The notes: generated by a model not told the origin, from the letters alone. 64,000 nucleotides of DNA from Steromphala cineraria (GCA_916613615.1 OU744726.1:57924987-57988986), one strand, 5' to 3'; shown: positions 11,301 to 22,680, numbered from the stretch's first letter. Numbers and translations: made by a program.

Positions 11301-13802
11301 TGCCCTCATCACTATGGAGACTGTACCACCATGGACCACAATACCCACCTTGAGTTTGGCTGCCCAATCGACGGTGGTGAGAGACGCCGCCGGTACCTGA
11401 ACCACCTGTGTGGGGAGAGAACCGTCCTTAAGCTTAGCCGCTAGGTCCGCCGACGCCATGGTTGATACGACCACCTGTTGTGTGCCACCAGTCTGCATCG
11501 CGCTTCCCTGTAACCATGGCAACGTGAGTCAAACTCTTCAGGATGTGGAGATAGGTTTTAGGGGATACGGCTTGTTCATTGCCAGAACCCAAACTGTGTC
11601 TTCATAATTCTAACATAGGATACATTTTTTCTGTATAATGCCAGTTTTGGGGATTGAGAATCTATCTGCAACCCGATTGGCTGATAAATTTACTCTGTAT
11701 GATGCCGGTTTTGGGGATTGAGAATCTTTCTGCAACCCGATTGGCTGATAAATTTACTCTGTATAATGCCAGTTTTAGGGATTGAGAATCTATCTGCAAC
11801 CCGATTGGTTGATCAATTTACTCTGTATAATGCCGGTTTTGGGGATTGAGAATCTTTCTGCAACCCGATTGGCTGATAAATTTACTCTGTATAATGCCAG
11901 TTTTGGAGATTGAGAATCTATCTGCAACCCGATTGGCTGATAAATTTACTCTGTATAATGGCAGTTTTGGGGATTGAGAATCTTTCTGCAATCCGATTGG
12001 CTGATAAATTTGTTCTGTATAATGCCAGTTTTGGGGATTGAGAATATATCTGCAACCCGATTGGCTGATAAATTTACTCTGTATAATGCCAGTTTTGGGG
12101 ATTGAGAATCTTTCTGCAACCCGATTGGCTGATAAATTTGTTCTGTATAATGCCAGTTTTGGAGATTGCGAATCTATCTGCAACCCGATTGGCTGATAAT
12201 TTACTCTGTATGATGCCGGTTTCAGGGATTGAGAATCTTTCTGCAACCCAACTGGCTTATTAACCGCAGTTTCAGTTCACACAGGTCTTTTTACTGCAAA
12301 TGGTATGTTAACCCTTTACCTGCCATTGAAATCATTATCAGACATGTCTTATGATATCTATCTGGCTCAACAAACGATATTCCCTTGTAGTCTATCTCAA
12401 TTTCTCAAAATCAGAGACACAGGACTTGTTTGGCACTAAGCAATTCAGCAGGTAAATATGTTTAGTTTTTCAGATTTAGATATTATACACTTAGATTAAA
12501 GTATGTAAACATATGTCAATAGATATAACATTATTTAGTTTGAAGTCATTGAACATGACATATCAGATTATTAAAAGCATAAATTTTAATAGCAGGTAAA
12601 GAGTTAGTATACCTTTAATCACCTTTAACATTACAAAATGTGTTCTTACTGGCAATAAAAAAATTACAATGACGTGTACAGTTATTGGCAGGTTAAGGTA
12701 AAATGCAAATTATAACTAAAACAGCTGTATATTATCTCTTACCTAAACAGTTATTTCCGCAAAATATCAAAAGATAATCTATTGCACTTACTAGAAAGTT
12801 AATATTGTAACAAATATGACTTTAATGACTTAGCACAAGGTGGGACTATGCGTGTGTAATGAGTTCTGAACATGATATGCATCAAGCAAGAATAATCTAC
12901 TCTGAATGATAATTCAATTTATCTTTTTATCATTTGTATCTACTCATTTCAGCACTTTCAAAGCAAGAAATTTTCATTTGTAGAACAGTAAAGCTTATGA
13001 AGATCTTAAAGCCCTTTAGATGTCTGTTGTGATAATAGAAGACAAATTTTATCATATATGGGTTAAAACGTATCTATTTTTTGACACTTCTGCATTTTTC
13101 ATCCTTTCTAAGGATCCACTTCAGCTTACTGTTCTCCATCCTCCAAAATCCAGCGCTTTTGTTCAGATTTATTAACAGCAGGCCTGGAAAACTTAACAGG
13201 GATTTACAAACCCAATAACCTCACTTTGCGTCCATATTATCCAATCAGAAACGAAACGCAGACACCAAGTGTGTAAATAAATTGACCGTTAGCGACATCA
13301 AGTGATCTCATTGGTTGTTAGAAAGCGAGCGTTTTGCTGAGTCATTGCAATGGGAGGTAATTAAGGTAAACCATCATTAAGTTTTCCAGGGCTGTAGTGT
13401 AGATTTATCGAAAAGAAATGCTGGGTTATCGAGGATGACTGTGCTCATACGTTAATTGAAAAATCAGAAAGGAAATAGGGATGCTAACAATCTTTTGTGA
13501 GGGTGGGCAGTCAAACCACCGAGTTGGACAAACAGCCAGTCATTTAGAGCAGGTGAGTTGAGTCATGTAGTAGATATCATGTCAAGCTAGCTACAACTCA
13601 CCGGTGGTCCGAGGGTGACGGGTATGGTGAGGTTGCCGGGCGCCAGGGCGATGGTGGGGAGAGTCATGGCTGTGGAGGAGGAGGCGGCAGAGTTGACGAT
13701 ATGGATCACGTTTTCTGAGCCGGTCTCCATGGCGATGAGAGCCGCCTCTGCCGCACTCTCAGAGTTTGAGCTTGTGCGGTGAACTTCCTCGAGGGAAGCC
13801 AT
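1185..13802 (-). CDS. NR2C-type orphan nuclear receptor (TR2/TR4), 3' end outside window
   Basis: This is a ligand-dependent or orphan transcription factor of the TR2/TR4 group, which binds AGGTCA direct repeats as a dimer in the nucleus. Coding exons, in order of transcription: 13602-13802, 11349-11507, 10704-10833, 9712-9891, 8913-8957, 7685-7818, 4198-4324, 3430-3617, 2788-2884, 2243-2399, 1185-1324. All phases join without a frame break, giving about 519 residues so far. Visible domains are a Gln/Thr/Ser-rich A/B region, a two-finger DNA-binding domain (P-box CEGCKG), the TR2/TR4-like stretches VQQERKP and RIYIRKDF, a hinge with AFDTLAKAV, and the first half of the ligand-binding domain ([21 protein letters not shown], then LGLAQC and [12 protein letters not shown]). 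The remaining LBD exons must lie left of base 1. An acceptor at 13822 implies at least one upstream 5'UTR exon. The closest alternatives (RXR, HNF4, COUP-TF) lack the ERKP/IYIRKD hinge. Confidence 0.93.
2068..2182. repeat. Small foldback repeat
   Basis: CAGATAAAACACTTGAATCAG at 2068-2088 is nearly the reverse complement of 2162-2182, with an inner pair of AATAGTGACGT-like arms (about 2100 and 2140). It is probably a miniature foldback element in the intron between exons 10 and 11. Confidence 0.55.
2788..7818 (-). CDS. NR2C exons 6-9: hinge region
   Basis: Exon 6 (7685-7818) encodes [13 protein letters not shown] and [18 protein letters not shown], diagnostic for the TR2/TR4 group. Exon 7 (4198-4324) encodes a Gly/Gln/Thr-rich segment. 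Exon 8 (3430-3617) encodes [14 protein letters not shown] and [13 protein letters not shown], matching the conserved hinge segment of the family. Exon 9 (2788-2884) is Ser/Asn/Asp-rich and ends VIDIEG. Exons 6 and 7 each have a second in-frame donor exactly 18 nt downstream (exon ends 7667 and 4180), so six-residue insertions are possible at two sites. Confidence 0.85.
4421..4657. mobile_element. MITE, TIR GTCTAAGTAAACCTAG
   Basis: The two ends carry GTCTAAGTAAACCTAG and its reverse complement. A second inner pair (GGTCGCGTCAGCCAA and its complement) makes the element largely a fold-back structure. A related copy lies at 34443-34686 and a fragment near 57090. No coding capacity. It sits in the exon 6-7 intron of NR2C. 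Confidence 0.75.
5079..5575. mobile_element. ~500-bp MITE with TTAA ends
   Basis: TTAA is followed by AGAGACACAGAGTAT at the left. ATACTCTGTGTCACT is followed by TTAA at the right. The ends are inverted with one mismatch. A TTAA target duplication is typical of piggyBac-like elements (inference). There is no coding capacity. It lies in the same intron as the preceding MITE. Confidence 0.65.
6690..7573. repeat. 155-bp tandem array with GGAC run and terminal hairpin
   Basis: Five units with a spacing of 155-156 bp, each with a conserved ATGGCGGCCATCTTGGATTC block (at about 6736, 6895, 7051, 7207 and 7362). They are followed by an ACGGACGGACAGACAGACGG run and a hairpin at 7545-7573 (AGCTCAC...GTGAGCT). 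The architecture matches the other hairpin-ended elements of the window. It lies in the NR2C intron just downstream of exon 6. Confidence 0.75.
7819..8912. other. NR2C intron between exons 5 and 6
   Basis: AT-rich intron sequence without recognisable genes. An open frame of 78 codons at 8283-8519 on the plus strand has no recognisable motif and no splice or start context, and is left out as chance. Confidence 0.5.
8913..8957 (-). CDS. NR2C exon 5: 45-nt in-frame exon, probable cassette
   Basis: The exon has a strong acceptor (CTTTCCTCTTGTAG) and donor (GATG|GTAAGA) and encodes [14 protein letters not shown] between the DNA-binding domain and the VQQERKP motif. It enters and leaves in the same phase (1-1), so it can be skipped without a frameshift. 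Skipping joins exon 4 to exon 6 as GMRSE-S-VQQERKP, which matches the uninterrupted form of vertebrate TR2/TR4 (ESVQ.ERKP). Whether both forms are made cannot be seen from DNA. Confidence 0.75.
9351..9640. mobile_element. MITE-like element, TIR AGAGGTGTGACGAT
   Basis: AGAGGTGTGACGAT at 9351 and ATCGTCACACCTCT ending at 9640 are perfect inverted termini. The interior is rich in GATACGATAC-like repeats. There is no clear target duplication. The GTGTGACGATAC style resembles widespread non-autonomous DNA transposon families. It sits in the intron between NR2C exons 4 and 5. Confidence 0.7.
9712..10848 (-). CDS. NR2C exons 3-4: DNA-binding domain
   Basis: Exon 3 (10704-10833) encodes a Gln/Glu/Arg-rich helix-prone stretch ([13 protein letters not shown]) and the first half of zinc finger 1 (CVVCGDRAS). 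Exon 4 (9712-9891) completes the domain: [19 protein letters not shown] is the recognition helix with P-box CEGCKG, and finger 2 ends [14 protein letters not shown]. The exons join inside a Gly codon (G|GT). The eight zinc-binding cysteines can be followed. Exon 3 has two possible acceptors 15 nt apart (exon start 10848 or 10833), both in frame, adding or omitting GISLQ. Confidence 0.93.
9945..10090. repeat. 36-bp tandem repeat, about four copies
   Basis: The unit CACAAGGGAGATAACTACTT plus GAATCCTTGCAACCAT is repeated with few changes. The AAGGGAGATAACT motif is shared with single copies near 8092 and 8964. It lies in the intron between NR2C exons 3 and 4. Confidence 0.8.
10285..10680. repeat. 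20-bp minisatellite, about 20 copies
   Basis: The unit ATAGATAGTCACAGATTTTC (also ...GGTATTC) is repeated almost without break and stops about 25 bases before the donor of NR2C exon 3. Confidence 0.85.
11349..13802 (-). CDS. NR2C exons 1-2: A/B (N-terminal) region
   Basis: Exon 1 (13602-13802, 67 codons) starts at ATG 13802 with [10 protein letters not shown] and ends at CCG|GTGAGT. Exon 2 (11349-11507, 53 codons) begins after GTTACAG and ends at AAG|GTGGGT. Both are phase 0 to phase 0. The encoded sequence is rich in Ser, Ala, Thr and Val ([24 protein letters not shown]), typical of an unstructured activation region. The start is chosen because it is the first ATG after a plausible acceptor (TTTCAG at 13823) and leads straight into exon 2. 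The intron between them carries the 64-bp array. Confidence 0.8.
11627..12260. repeat. 64-bp tandem array, about ten copies
   Basis: Each unit contains CTGTATAATGCCAGTTTTGG and GCAACCCGATTGGCTGATAA. The exact spacing is 64 bp (for example 11631 to 11695). Since 64 is not a multiple of three and several frames stay open by chance, the long open frame through the array is not a gene. It lies in NR2C intron 2, just upstream of exon 2. Confidence 0.9.
12261..13601. other. NR2C intron, nothing recognised
   Basis: AT-rich sequence between the 64-bp array and exon 1. No tandem array, terminal inverted repeat or exon-like open frame was recognised. Confidence 0.5.
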
Positions 13803-14852
13803 GTAGAAGCCACGCTCCTACACTGAAATATGGACAGGGAGATGAGCCAAAGAAACATCAATTACATTAACATGAACCACTGACAAAATAGTATCCGTAG
13901 AGTTTTATGGACATTGCACTTATGCCTTTTGCTACATAATGTTTCTTACATTAAAGACAACTGCTAGACACTGAAATCAATAGTATAACCCTTCCACCCC
14001 TAACACAATATTCTGAACATTGCAATCAACGATAAAAAAGTTTATCTTAGTTTGATTTCTAAAGACTATGACGTAAGACTTAACAATTATCACAGAAAAA
14101 GGATACATGGAGTTCCAAAGTTTCTCATAAGTTGTAATACAATACATTTTTAAACGCCATATCAATATTTGCAATTTCAAAAGAGCACCAACTAAATTTT
14201 CTTCCTAGTGCTTTGAAACCAATGCAAAAATTAGCTCTTTGTATGAGAGACCAGTTAACAGTGCAAAGATAATAAATCTGCCCATTTACACGTAAACTTT
14301 CACTTTTGAAGATATCTAGAATTGTATTTCAAGCACAAAAACTATCAGTATGTCATAGAGAGTGCAAAGGTATCATAAATGCAATACCAGACCTGCTCAA
14401 TATAACTAGAATACAGAGAGAAGTATGCACAGGGTGAAAGGTCACGAGTAGTTGACCTGCACTTGACCTTTCAACCTCTGACCCTCTTGTAAGTTCTCCT
14501 GGCTATTGATCAATGATCTCAGTGTTGTTTGACAAGTACATGTAATAGAAGCAGGACTCATGCATACAGAATGTTTCTTCACCGAAACAGTGAAGTGAAT
14601 ACATGAAAGGTCAAATATTGATTGAAAGCAAAATCTTTTTTTTTTTTGATCAATGATAAAAAATGTGAGTACATTGCACGCTGCATGTAAACCTTTGGAT
14701 ATGAATGTTTTCAGGCTTTAAATGTTTGTAAGTCATTATTAAAAATAAATTTATACACTTGTACTCTCAAGATTTGGGCAAATGTTTTGACTGAAATGAT
14801 AAGTGAGAATGTTCAATCAAATTTCTAATCAAGGTGAACTGATATGGGAAAG

Positions 14853-16430
14853 AACGCTGCTTTCAGAGTATTTTGAGACTGCTTGTATTATTACTGGGAG
14901 AAAGCCTGCAACACTTTTTCGACTATACATTCTGGTGAAACCTGCTAGCACAGCTGAAACTAGAGAACAATGGTGGTGTAGCCTTGCACCAAAACCTCAA
15001 TTCTGAAGACAGATTTGCTGAGTCCCTGGCCGAAAAATTCCTAATCAAAACCCCATATTAAATTGGCAGTGCACATCGAAACAACAGTATGTCATATGGA
15101 TATGATACAAGAATTTCATGTCTGTAAAGTGTAAAGTCTTACTAATATTTACTTTTTATCAGACAAACGTAAAATCATTTACTCTCTAAAGTAGTGCACC
15201 ACACTTATTTAGGACTCAATCACCAGCTTAATCGTAAATAATTAAAAGAAATTCACAGTTGTACTGTAATTGTTTTTTTACTGTTGTAAAATGTGCTTGT
15301 AACTTAATGTCCAAAACAAGACAATACCCAGCCATTGGAATCAGAATGAAATTTCATTTATCGCTTGTTGTTTGTTGAGAGGAATATTGATAACGTAGAT
15401 AGGTTGATCAATCTTTTTAAAGTTGAGAGTTCAATATAACTATTTCGATTGGTATTATAGATATGACATGAATCATAGTTTTGATGCAACAAGTTGTTAT
15501 TTATAAGTAGAACAAGTAAATTTTCAGCGAGATCATTATGCAGACAAGTGTATTTCTTGCGAATTTGACATTTTTTCTAATACACAAATATCCAGCTTAT
15601 CTTGAGCTCTGGAGCAAATTGTAATGATTATGTCTCTCCCCTTCAAGAAATTATCCTACCACAAATTAATAGTCGATGCAAGGTCAATACAATAGCTTAT
15701 TTAAAACCATTGAATGGTTATGCAAAGAATTAACTAATAAAACATATCAAACAGTTACAGCAGATCTCTGACATGAGGAAACTTAGGAAAAAAGGTTAAA
15801 GTTGCCAGAAAAGCCTACCTTTGCCAAGGTCAAGGTCACAGGTATGGTTGTTTGACAAGGGACACACAAATTATTTATGACCAAGGTTAAAGTTTGCATT
15901 CTATGCAAAAGTCAAGGTCAAAAGATAAACAAACATATCCTATTTCTAATGGTCCTAACTAAGCGATACAAATGTGATCAAATATATATTACTCAATGAA
16001 CCAATCAAATGTCAAGCACTTTAAAATCAATGGCTATAATTCTAAGAATATTGACATTGACTTTAAATTTCAATATGCGATAAACTGATGCATATCCAAG
16101 GAATTAACAAGATCTAAGAATTAAGATTCATACAACAGAGTTCACAGACTTAATTTTGTGAGCCCTGTACAGTTAGTTTGTAAGATGGAAAAGGAGTTTA
16201 CATGTCAAGATCTGATTGGAGTGTTCCCGTAAGAATCAGTTGCCAGAACGCATCTTGTGGTGAGGTGGGGTGATTTGGGTTTTAATGCCGCTTTCAAGAA
16301 TATTTCACTTATATCGCGACTGCTAGTATTATTGCAGGGAGAAAGCCTGCAAGAGAATTGTGGCTATGCATTGTGGTGAAACCTGCAAGCATGGGCTGAA
16401 ACTAGCGAACCATGGGTGAAAATGTGCTGA
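14853..16430. repeat. Two direct copies of a ~145-bp interspersed repeat
   Basis: 14853-14995 and 16283-16430 share GGGAGAAAGCCTGCAA, GGTGAAACCTGC and GCTGAAACTAG in the same order and orientation. They look like old interspersed copies separated by about 1.3 kb of AT-rich DNA. The interval lies in the putative 5'UTR intron of NR2C. Their class is unknown. Confidence 0.6.
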
Positions 16431-17539
16431 AATTCAGTGTATACAAATTCTTTGTCAAATGATTAATGAAGAAATTGATTTTGCAAAACCGGTATTTAAC
16501 CCTATTCAGGATAGTTTTTGCCATACATTAGTATTGAATACTCCCCCTTATTTAATGATTATAAAATTGAATTTAAAAGGATCAAACATGAAAAGTGTAA
16601 ATATTAAGGTATCACTTGTTGAATTGTGATAGGAAATGAATTACTTATCAGCATTTGTGTAGATTATAAACAAATCTATTACACCTAAGGCATGTCATAC
16701 AAAGGTTTTAAAACAAAAATGTCAAGTGAAGTGGTGAAACTTGACAAAGACAGGGTAATGAATTTCTTTAAAACCAACCAAAATAAATACAAAAGACAAA
16801 CCAAAGCTTTAAGTTATTAAGCAAATGCCCTTTAATCAAATGTAACCAAGCCTTGTGTATTAGAAACCCCCAGGTTTAAAAAGATCAAACATGTTCTGTC
16901 TAGACAAAAAGCACCAACTTATCCAAGTATGGTTTAAATAAATCAAATTAAAATTATAAATATTTAAATGAAACTTTGTATGTTAAATTTTACAACCACA
17001 GATTACATCATTATGATTTAAATATTTCATGATTGATAAGGTTAATCAACAAGAAATAAGCATGGATTTCAAAATTATTTTTAATCATTTCTTAAATGTT
17101 TGTCCTTATATTTAAAACATCTATTAAATTAACATTATTTTTCATTCTTTAAAAATGTTTCAGTATTTCCTAATTTGAATAAGGGAGTATACTTGATGCA
17201 ATGCGATAAATATAACTAACAATTTTAACATGTCAAAGATCTCGGTATATAAAAACACCTTGATGTATAATCAATGTTCCAGAATTCAGTGCAAACGATT
17301 GCAGAACTTGGCACTTCCAGACAACCTGACCTATTTTCCTGCAGGCAAATCACGATTTCTAATTTTAAACCCAAGCCGACATTTTCTTCCTCAGCTTTAT
17401 TCATCCCGACATTTACAGAATGACATGCTATCACAATGATTTTGAGACAGTTCAGAGTATGAAAACCTTCGTTTCGATGACCTTTAGGTTCAACAAGGAA
17501 GTCCCTCATCCTTTGACCGGTCATTTGCATAAAATATGC

Positions 17540-18300
17540 ATATAACCTACTTCTCGCGAGACCATATGCTAAAGGACAAAGGTCGAGAAAATCGATATGT
17601 GCCTTCGTCGATTTCTGGGAAACAAGGCGGGGAAGCCGCCAGCTGCTTGTCTCATCCTCTAGAATAAAGTCTGATCTAAGCGACTGTAAGGTCTAATGTT
17701 GTTGACAGAGAAGAAAAGAGACAAAAGTTTGCGTTTCCCTGGATGACCGTGTCAATGATATACAAACACCCAAAGGTCATGCACTCAGCCCATGTGGGTG
17801 ACTCGCCACAAGGTTATGTTTACACCGTGCACGGGACCACGCGTTGATCCACTCTCGGCCTCAATCTGCCTCCCAAACCCTCTCACATCACCCATAACAC
17901 ATCTACATACCTTAGAATCGAGTAAAAGTTGGGTTTATGAAGCAGGAATGACAATCGCACAGAAAAACCCGACAAGGAATGGCGGTTGCGCACATATTTT
18001 CGACTTCCATAGTCGTTCATGAAAAACAGCCTCCGCCATGATATTTCCTGTAAAATGGCGGTCACAGACAAAGAGAAATGATTATTAGATATCTTACCGT
18101 ATGTTGTTGTCTTCAAACTAGCCGTAAACGGTGTCCAAACCCGAGAAATCCTTGTGCGTCCGGGCAGACAGGAGTAAAGGTCAGGGGTTGTGACCTATGC
18201 AGGGAAACGCAGAGGAGGATACACAAACGTGATTGGTGGATTCTTACGTCAACTTTCTCACATCACGAACTGGCCCGCGTGATTTCGCGCGATTTCCTTC
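17540..18300 (-). promoter_or_regulatory. Probable NR2C promoter region
   Basis: This interval is distinctly less AT-rich than its surroundings. It holds the palindrome TCTCGCGAGA at 17552-17561, a motif typical of TATA-less housekeeping promoters, and AAAATGGCGGTCA near 18053, resembling a YY1 site. NR2C needs an upstream 5'UTR exon (acceptor at 13823), and no other gene lies between here and 28.6 kb. Position and strand of the start site are inferred, not seen. Confidence 0.4.
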
Positions 18301-18329
18301 AGGCGATTTTACGGCACTTCATTTAGGCC

Positions 18330-20060
18330 TAGCCCAATGAAAGAAGGAAAACCAAACTGTATGAATGTGTATGCTTTTAATACACACGGAAATTGGATAA
18401 GGGTAGGAGATAACATGTTTTTCATCAGGATTAGAGCAGTCTCCTACTGTTAAGAGATACGTTTAAAGTGTTATTTTTTCGATACAAATGAAGACATGAG
18501 GTAATGTAGCAAACAAAATTGCACGGCCTATTTCAATGAAAGACAAAATATAGATTTTTGTGGGTAAAACTGAAAACCTTATACTTTTTGTGTGATTATG
18601 CTTCCAACAATTTGTCCAATTACATTAGAGAAATTGTAAACAAACTCAATGCTTTTATCAAAATATACTTGACAGCCTCGATCGAATTACGATTTTATTA
18701 AGCTGATTCTAGGCCTACATAACGTAGATGACGTTTATAAGTACAACGGTCGACTATTTTTCTGCAGGTATTTTTTTTATTGTTGATACATTTTCATCTA
18801 TCAACATCACGTTACCACAAAAGATAAATACGTATATCACAAGCGACTTGAACCGAAACCTTTTTTTTACTGCATAGTATGACCTCAGATATAACAAAGG
18901 TACATTTGTTCACTTCCATATGTTTTTCTTACAAAGGATGAAGTAATAGAATTTTAAAGGGAAAACAATAATATAGAATGTTTTTATTACATATTGTAAC
19001 TATGCAACACCAATCTACTTGAAATTCGTTTTAATGATCTGTCATTACTGTAGTAACGGATATTGTGACGTTTAATACATCTTTACATCGTCACGGCCGA
19101 AACGAGAAGATTGTCAACACTAAACGCTTCGCTCTTGACACTATCACTTTTCTGTGCTAGCAGACCAGCCCTTTGTGAGCAATTCGAATAGGCCAATCAG
19201 GAAACTGCTTTTAAAATGAATTTTCGCTGTCGAGAAATCGTACAGTGATACATTACCGTACACTTTTAAAAACCCACAAAATGCATGCCTGATTTAACTA
19301 AATACTTTTATTTGCTTATAACGAGGGTGAAAAAAACGTTAATTTGATAGATCTAAAATTTCTTTGCATTTTTGATGCCGATTTTTATCATTGTATTACC
19401 ATCATGTTGACACAGAAATTGGTATTTTCAGCAATAGTCAATATATTTCTCGAAACATTACTACTCTACATAATTTGGAAAAACAAAACCACTTTAATAG
19501 TAGTAAGCTGTCTTATACTTTTTGCAAAGTGTCACATAATGCTTATTTGTAGACATGATAAAGTTAAATATATCAATGTTATCTCACCCGACAAAATTAC
19601 ACATGAAGAAGAAACGGACATGAAAAATGTCGTTTTTATAAAAACATCTCATAATTATGAATGCTCATAAGACTTTCACAACCACAACGATATCATTTTA
19701 TACAAAAACATTCTTAAGATGCCAGAAATGCCGATTCATCTGCGTATTTGCTGCGTTTGTCACCAGCCGAAAGTCAACATACCTGCTCTAATCAATGTGA
19801 GCGAACATCGGTAATATTCTAACTTGTTGCCATGGAAACACTAAATAAAGTGATAACAAATCCCTCAATAGAAAGCAGATAAGGTCACAGCTCTATTAAC
19901 AGACTACTTCGACAAAGGTTATGACAATGCTGTCATATACTGGCGGCATACAAAATAGACGCCCGGGTCCTCATCTTTGAAGACGAGGATGTTTGTTTTA
20001 ATATAGATAAAGGACTTAATTCTTCAACGACCATAAACTCTGAGTTATCCTTAGGGGTCG
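18330..20060. other. Intergenic, nothing firmly recognised
   Basis: AT-rich sequence. An open frame of 108 codons at 19344-19670 (plus strand) has a hydrophobic middle (LETLLLYIIW, TLIVVSCLILFA) but matches no family I know and has no splice or poly(A) context. I treat it as probable chance. Confidence 0.4.
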
Positions 20061-20084
20061 AATGTATTTTTGTATGAAAATTTG

Positions 20085-20935
20085 TGGTAGTAGAAGTCGA
20101 AGAAGAAGGAGGAGGCGTACTAATATTAGAAGTAATAGTAGAAGAAGTAGTTGTGGTAGTAGTAGAAGTCGAAGTAGTGGTAGCAGTATAGTAAAAGCAG
20201 AAGTAGTTGGAGTACTGGTAGTAGAAGTAGTAGTGGTAGCGGTAGTAGTCGTAGTAGTTGAAGTTTTTTTTGTGGTAGCAGCATAGTAGAAGTAGTTGGA
20301 GTACTAGTAGTAGTAATGGTAGAAGTAGTAGTAGCAGCAGCAGTAATAGTAGTAGTAGCAGCAGTAGTAGTAGTAGTAGTATAGTAGTAGTATAGTAGCA
20401 GCAGCAGCAATAGCACTAGTAGTAGCAGCAGCAGTAATAGTAGTAGCAGTAGTAGTAGTAGCAGCAGTAATAGTAGTAGCAGTAGTAGTAGTAGTAGTAG
20501 CAGCAGCAGCAATAGCAGTAGTAGTAGCAGCAGCAGTAATAGTAGTAGTAGTAGCAGCAGTAGTAGTAGTAGTAGCAGCAGCAGCAATAGCAGTAGTAGT
20601 AGCAGCAGCAGTAATAGTAGTAGTAGTAGTAGCAGCAGTAGTAGTAGTAGTAGCAGCAGTAATAGTAGTAGTAGTAGCAGCAGTAGTAGTAGTAGTAGCA
20701 GCCACAGTAATAGTAGTAGTAGTAGTAGCAGCCACAGTAATAGTAGTAGTAGTAGTAGCAGCAGTAGTAGTAGTAGTAGCAGTAGTAGTAGGAGTAGTAG
20801 TAGTAGTAGTAGCAGCAACAGAAGCAGCAGAAGTAGTAGTAGTAGTAGCAGTAGCAGCAGTAGTATTAGTTGTAGCAGTACAGATGTAACAGTAGTAATA
20901 GTAGTGGTAATGGCAGTGGTAACAGTAGATGTTAC
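20085..20935. repeat. Long AGT/AGC trinucleotide tract
   Basis: About 850 bases made almost only of AGT, AGC and AAT triplets. It produces long artificial Leu, Thr or Tyr runs in every frame of the minus strand. A shorter pure tract of the same triplet is at 22495-22680. Confidence 0.95.
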
Positions 20936-21669
20936 ATCAGCAGCAGTCGTAGTAATCATATTATTATCATTATAAGGAGTAGTACTTAGTGTAGCTAAGC
21001 CAGTACCATTATGTCTATCATGGCAAGTGTTCATAACGTGATAAACAATAAGCCAACGAAATGATGTACAATATGAGCAATTTTGAAAACCGGCTGAGAG
21101 GACTTTCGTGTTCGTGATGTTTTGTTGAAGACTTGTTGCATTGCGACATTCAACTGGCTGGGGAAAATGCTGCGACTTTTCATCAAAATGGTTTGGAGTG
21201 CTAGGACTAATGATAATGAAAAAAACCAAAAACTTTTATTTGTAAATCCTCATACAGATTTTCAAAGAAAATGTTACTTCCCCTTTTATTTCACTGGCCT
21301 TTGACCAATATCTTCCCTAGCAGATTTTCATGTGTTTCATCGTTGCTGCAAAGCCAGTCATCTCCTAAACTTTCCACCAACGTAATTTCCCTTATAAACT
21401 ACGCGGCAAAAGAAAATATAGGTCGGGTTTATAGAGTAATAAAGAAAACAAAACAAATCATATCAATGTACAGTTTAGTTTATACAAAAAGGAATGGTTT
21501 CAGCTCATCTTTGAGGCAGATTATGATAAGCATACCACTTATCCATATGATAAGGGGGCGCTCGTTGAACAGTGGTAGGGTAAAAAAATCGTACTTTTCA
21601 TCAATATCAGAATCGATATGTTTGATTGTTTCATTGCTCAAACGTAACACGACATTGGTATTGATGCAG

Positions 21670-22240
21670 TCAGGTGATAGGTCTCCGCATCGATGACGTC
21701 GTAAGTCTAATGACGTTAGTTGAAAATATTTGCAAATTTTCCGTTAGAGGCATTTCACTCTCATTTATCGTCACAGGCGGCCGCTGACGGTTACTTATTT
21801 GTCTGTCAAGATGGTCCCATAGTTGCTCTATTGGGTTTATGTCAGGGGAACACGCGGGCCACGGCAGGACATGAAAGTGGTGCAGGTGACGCCAATCGTA
21901 GTCTCTCACGTCCATGTTGGGCGATCAAGAACTTTCCTCCGAAGGGCCGGTAAGGTCTGATACCTGCAGAACAAAGTCTCCGTAGTACAGTGCGTTGACT
22001 GATGCGAGCCCAAGGGCTGTTGCTGCACGTGAAGCCGCAGTTAAGAATCGTTTGCGCAAGTGAATGCGTCGTAAGTGTAGATACTCCTGTGGTGTCGTGA
22101 AACTTGGTCTTCTGATTCTTGGCTTGTACTGGGTCCTGCCTGTTTGCTGGTGTCGTTGGAGGAGTCTGGCAGTGCATAAGAGTCCTCTTGCAGTCTGGAC
22201 CTGTGTTGCCCCCGGGCATTTCTGGCATACGAAAAGTTCC
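21670..22240 (-). pseudogene. Decayed Tc1-type transposase
   Basis: On the minus strand the N-terminal part shows RISQRTVLRRLCSAGIRPYR, a Tc1-type helix-turn-helix pattern. The C-terminal part shows WPACSPDINPIEQLWDHLDR, the classic region around the third acidic residue of the DDE catalytic triad. The two lie in different frames and the catalytic middle is missing, so the gene is dead. No intact terminal inverted repeats were found. Confidence 0.8.
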
Positions 22241-22494
22241 CTCTAGCTCCCCTCCTCTTAGTCTCAGCAGTTCTTTCTTGTGCTTTCATCAGCTATGTTT
22301 CAAACCTCATGTATGGGCATATCTATTCTCTACTCCAGTACATGGACTAATAAGTAATGGCTTATCTAAAACATGTTTTACCATTTTGACGTGAGTCTGG
22401 GCCCGATGAATAACGTTCGTTTCATCGATGTGATTTCTGACTTTGTGAAAAAATTTTGTTCACCCATTATGATTTTTTTTAAATAATGGTAGTA

Positions 22495-22500
22495 GACTAA

Positions 22501-22532
<32 letters not shown>

Positions 22533-22553
22533 ATAGTAGTAGTAGTGGTAGTA

Positions 22554-22593
<40 letters not shown>

Positions 22594-22616
22594 AAGTAAA
22601 TGTAGTAGTAGCAACA

Positions 22617-22677
<61 letters not shown>

Positions 22678-22680
22678 CAT
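22495..22680. repeat. (AGT)n microsatellite
   Basis: Nearly uninterrupted AGT triplets. The open frames across it are low-complexity artefacts. Confidence 0.95.

Noticed and set aside
11818..12246. Open frame of 142 codons with repeated [13 protein letters not shown]-like peptides
   Set aside because: It follows the 64-bp array, which shifts frame every unit. The frames are open by chance and it lies inside an NR2C intron.
19344..19670. Novel 108-residue membrane protein
   Set aside because: Hydrophobic runs are common in AT-rich chance frames. There is no supporting context.
20126..21229. Open frame of 367 codons, the longest in the window
   Set aside because: It is almost wholly poly-Leu/Thr/Tyr translated from the AGT/AGC tract. 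There is no domain and every frame is open there.
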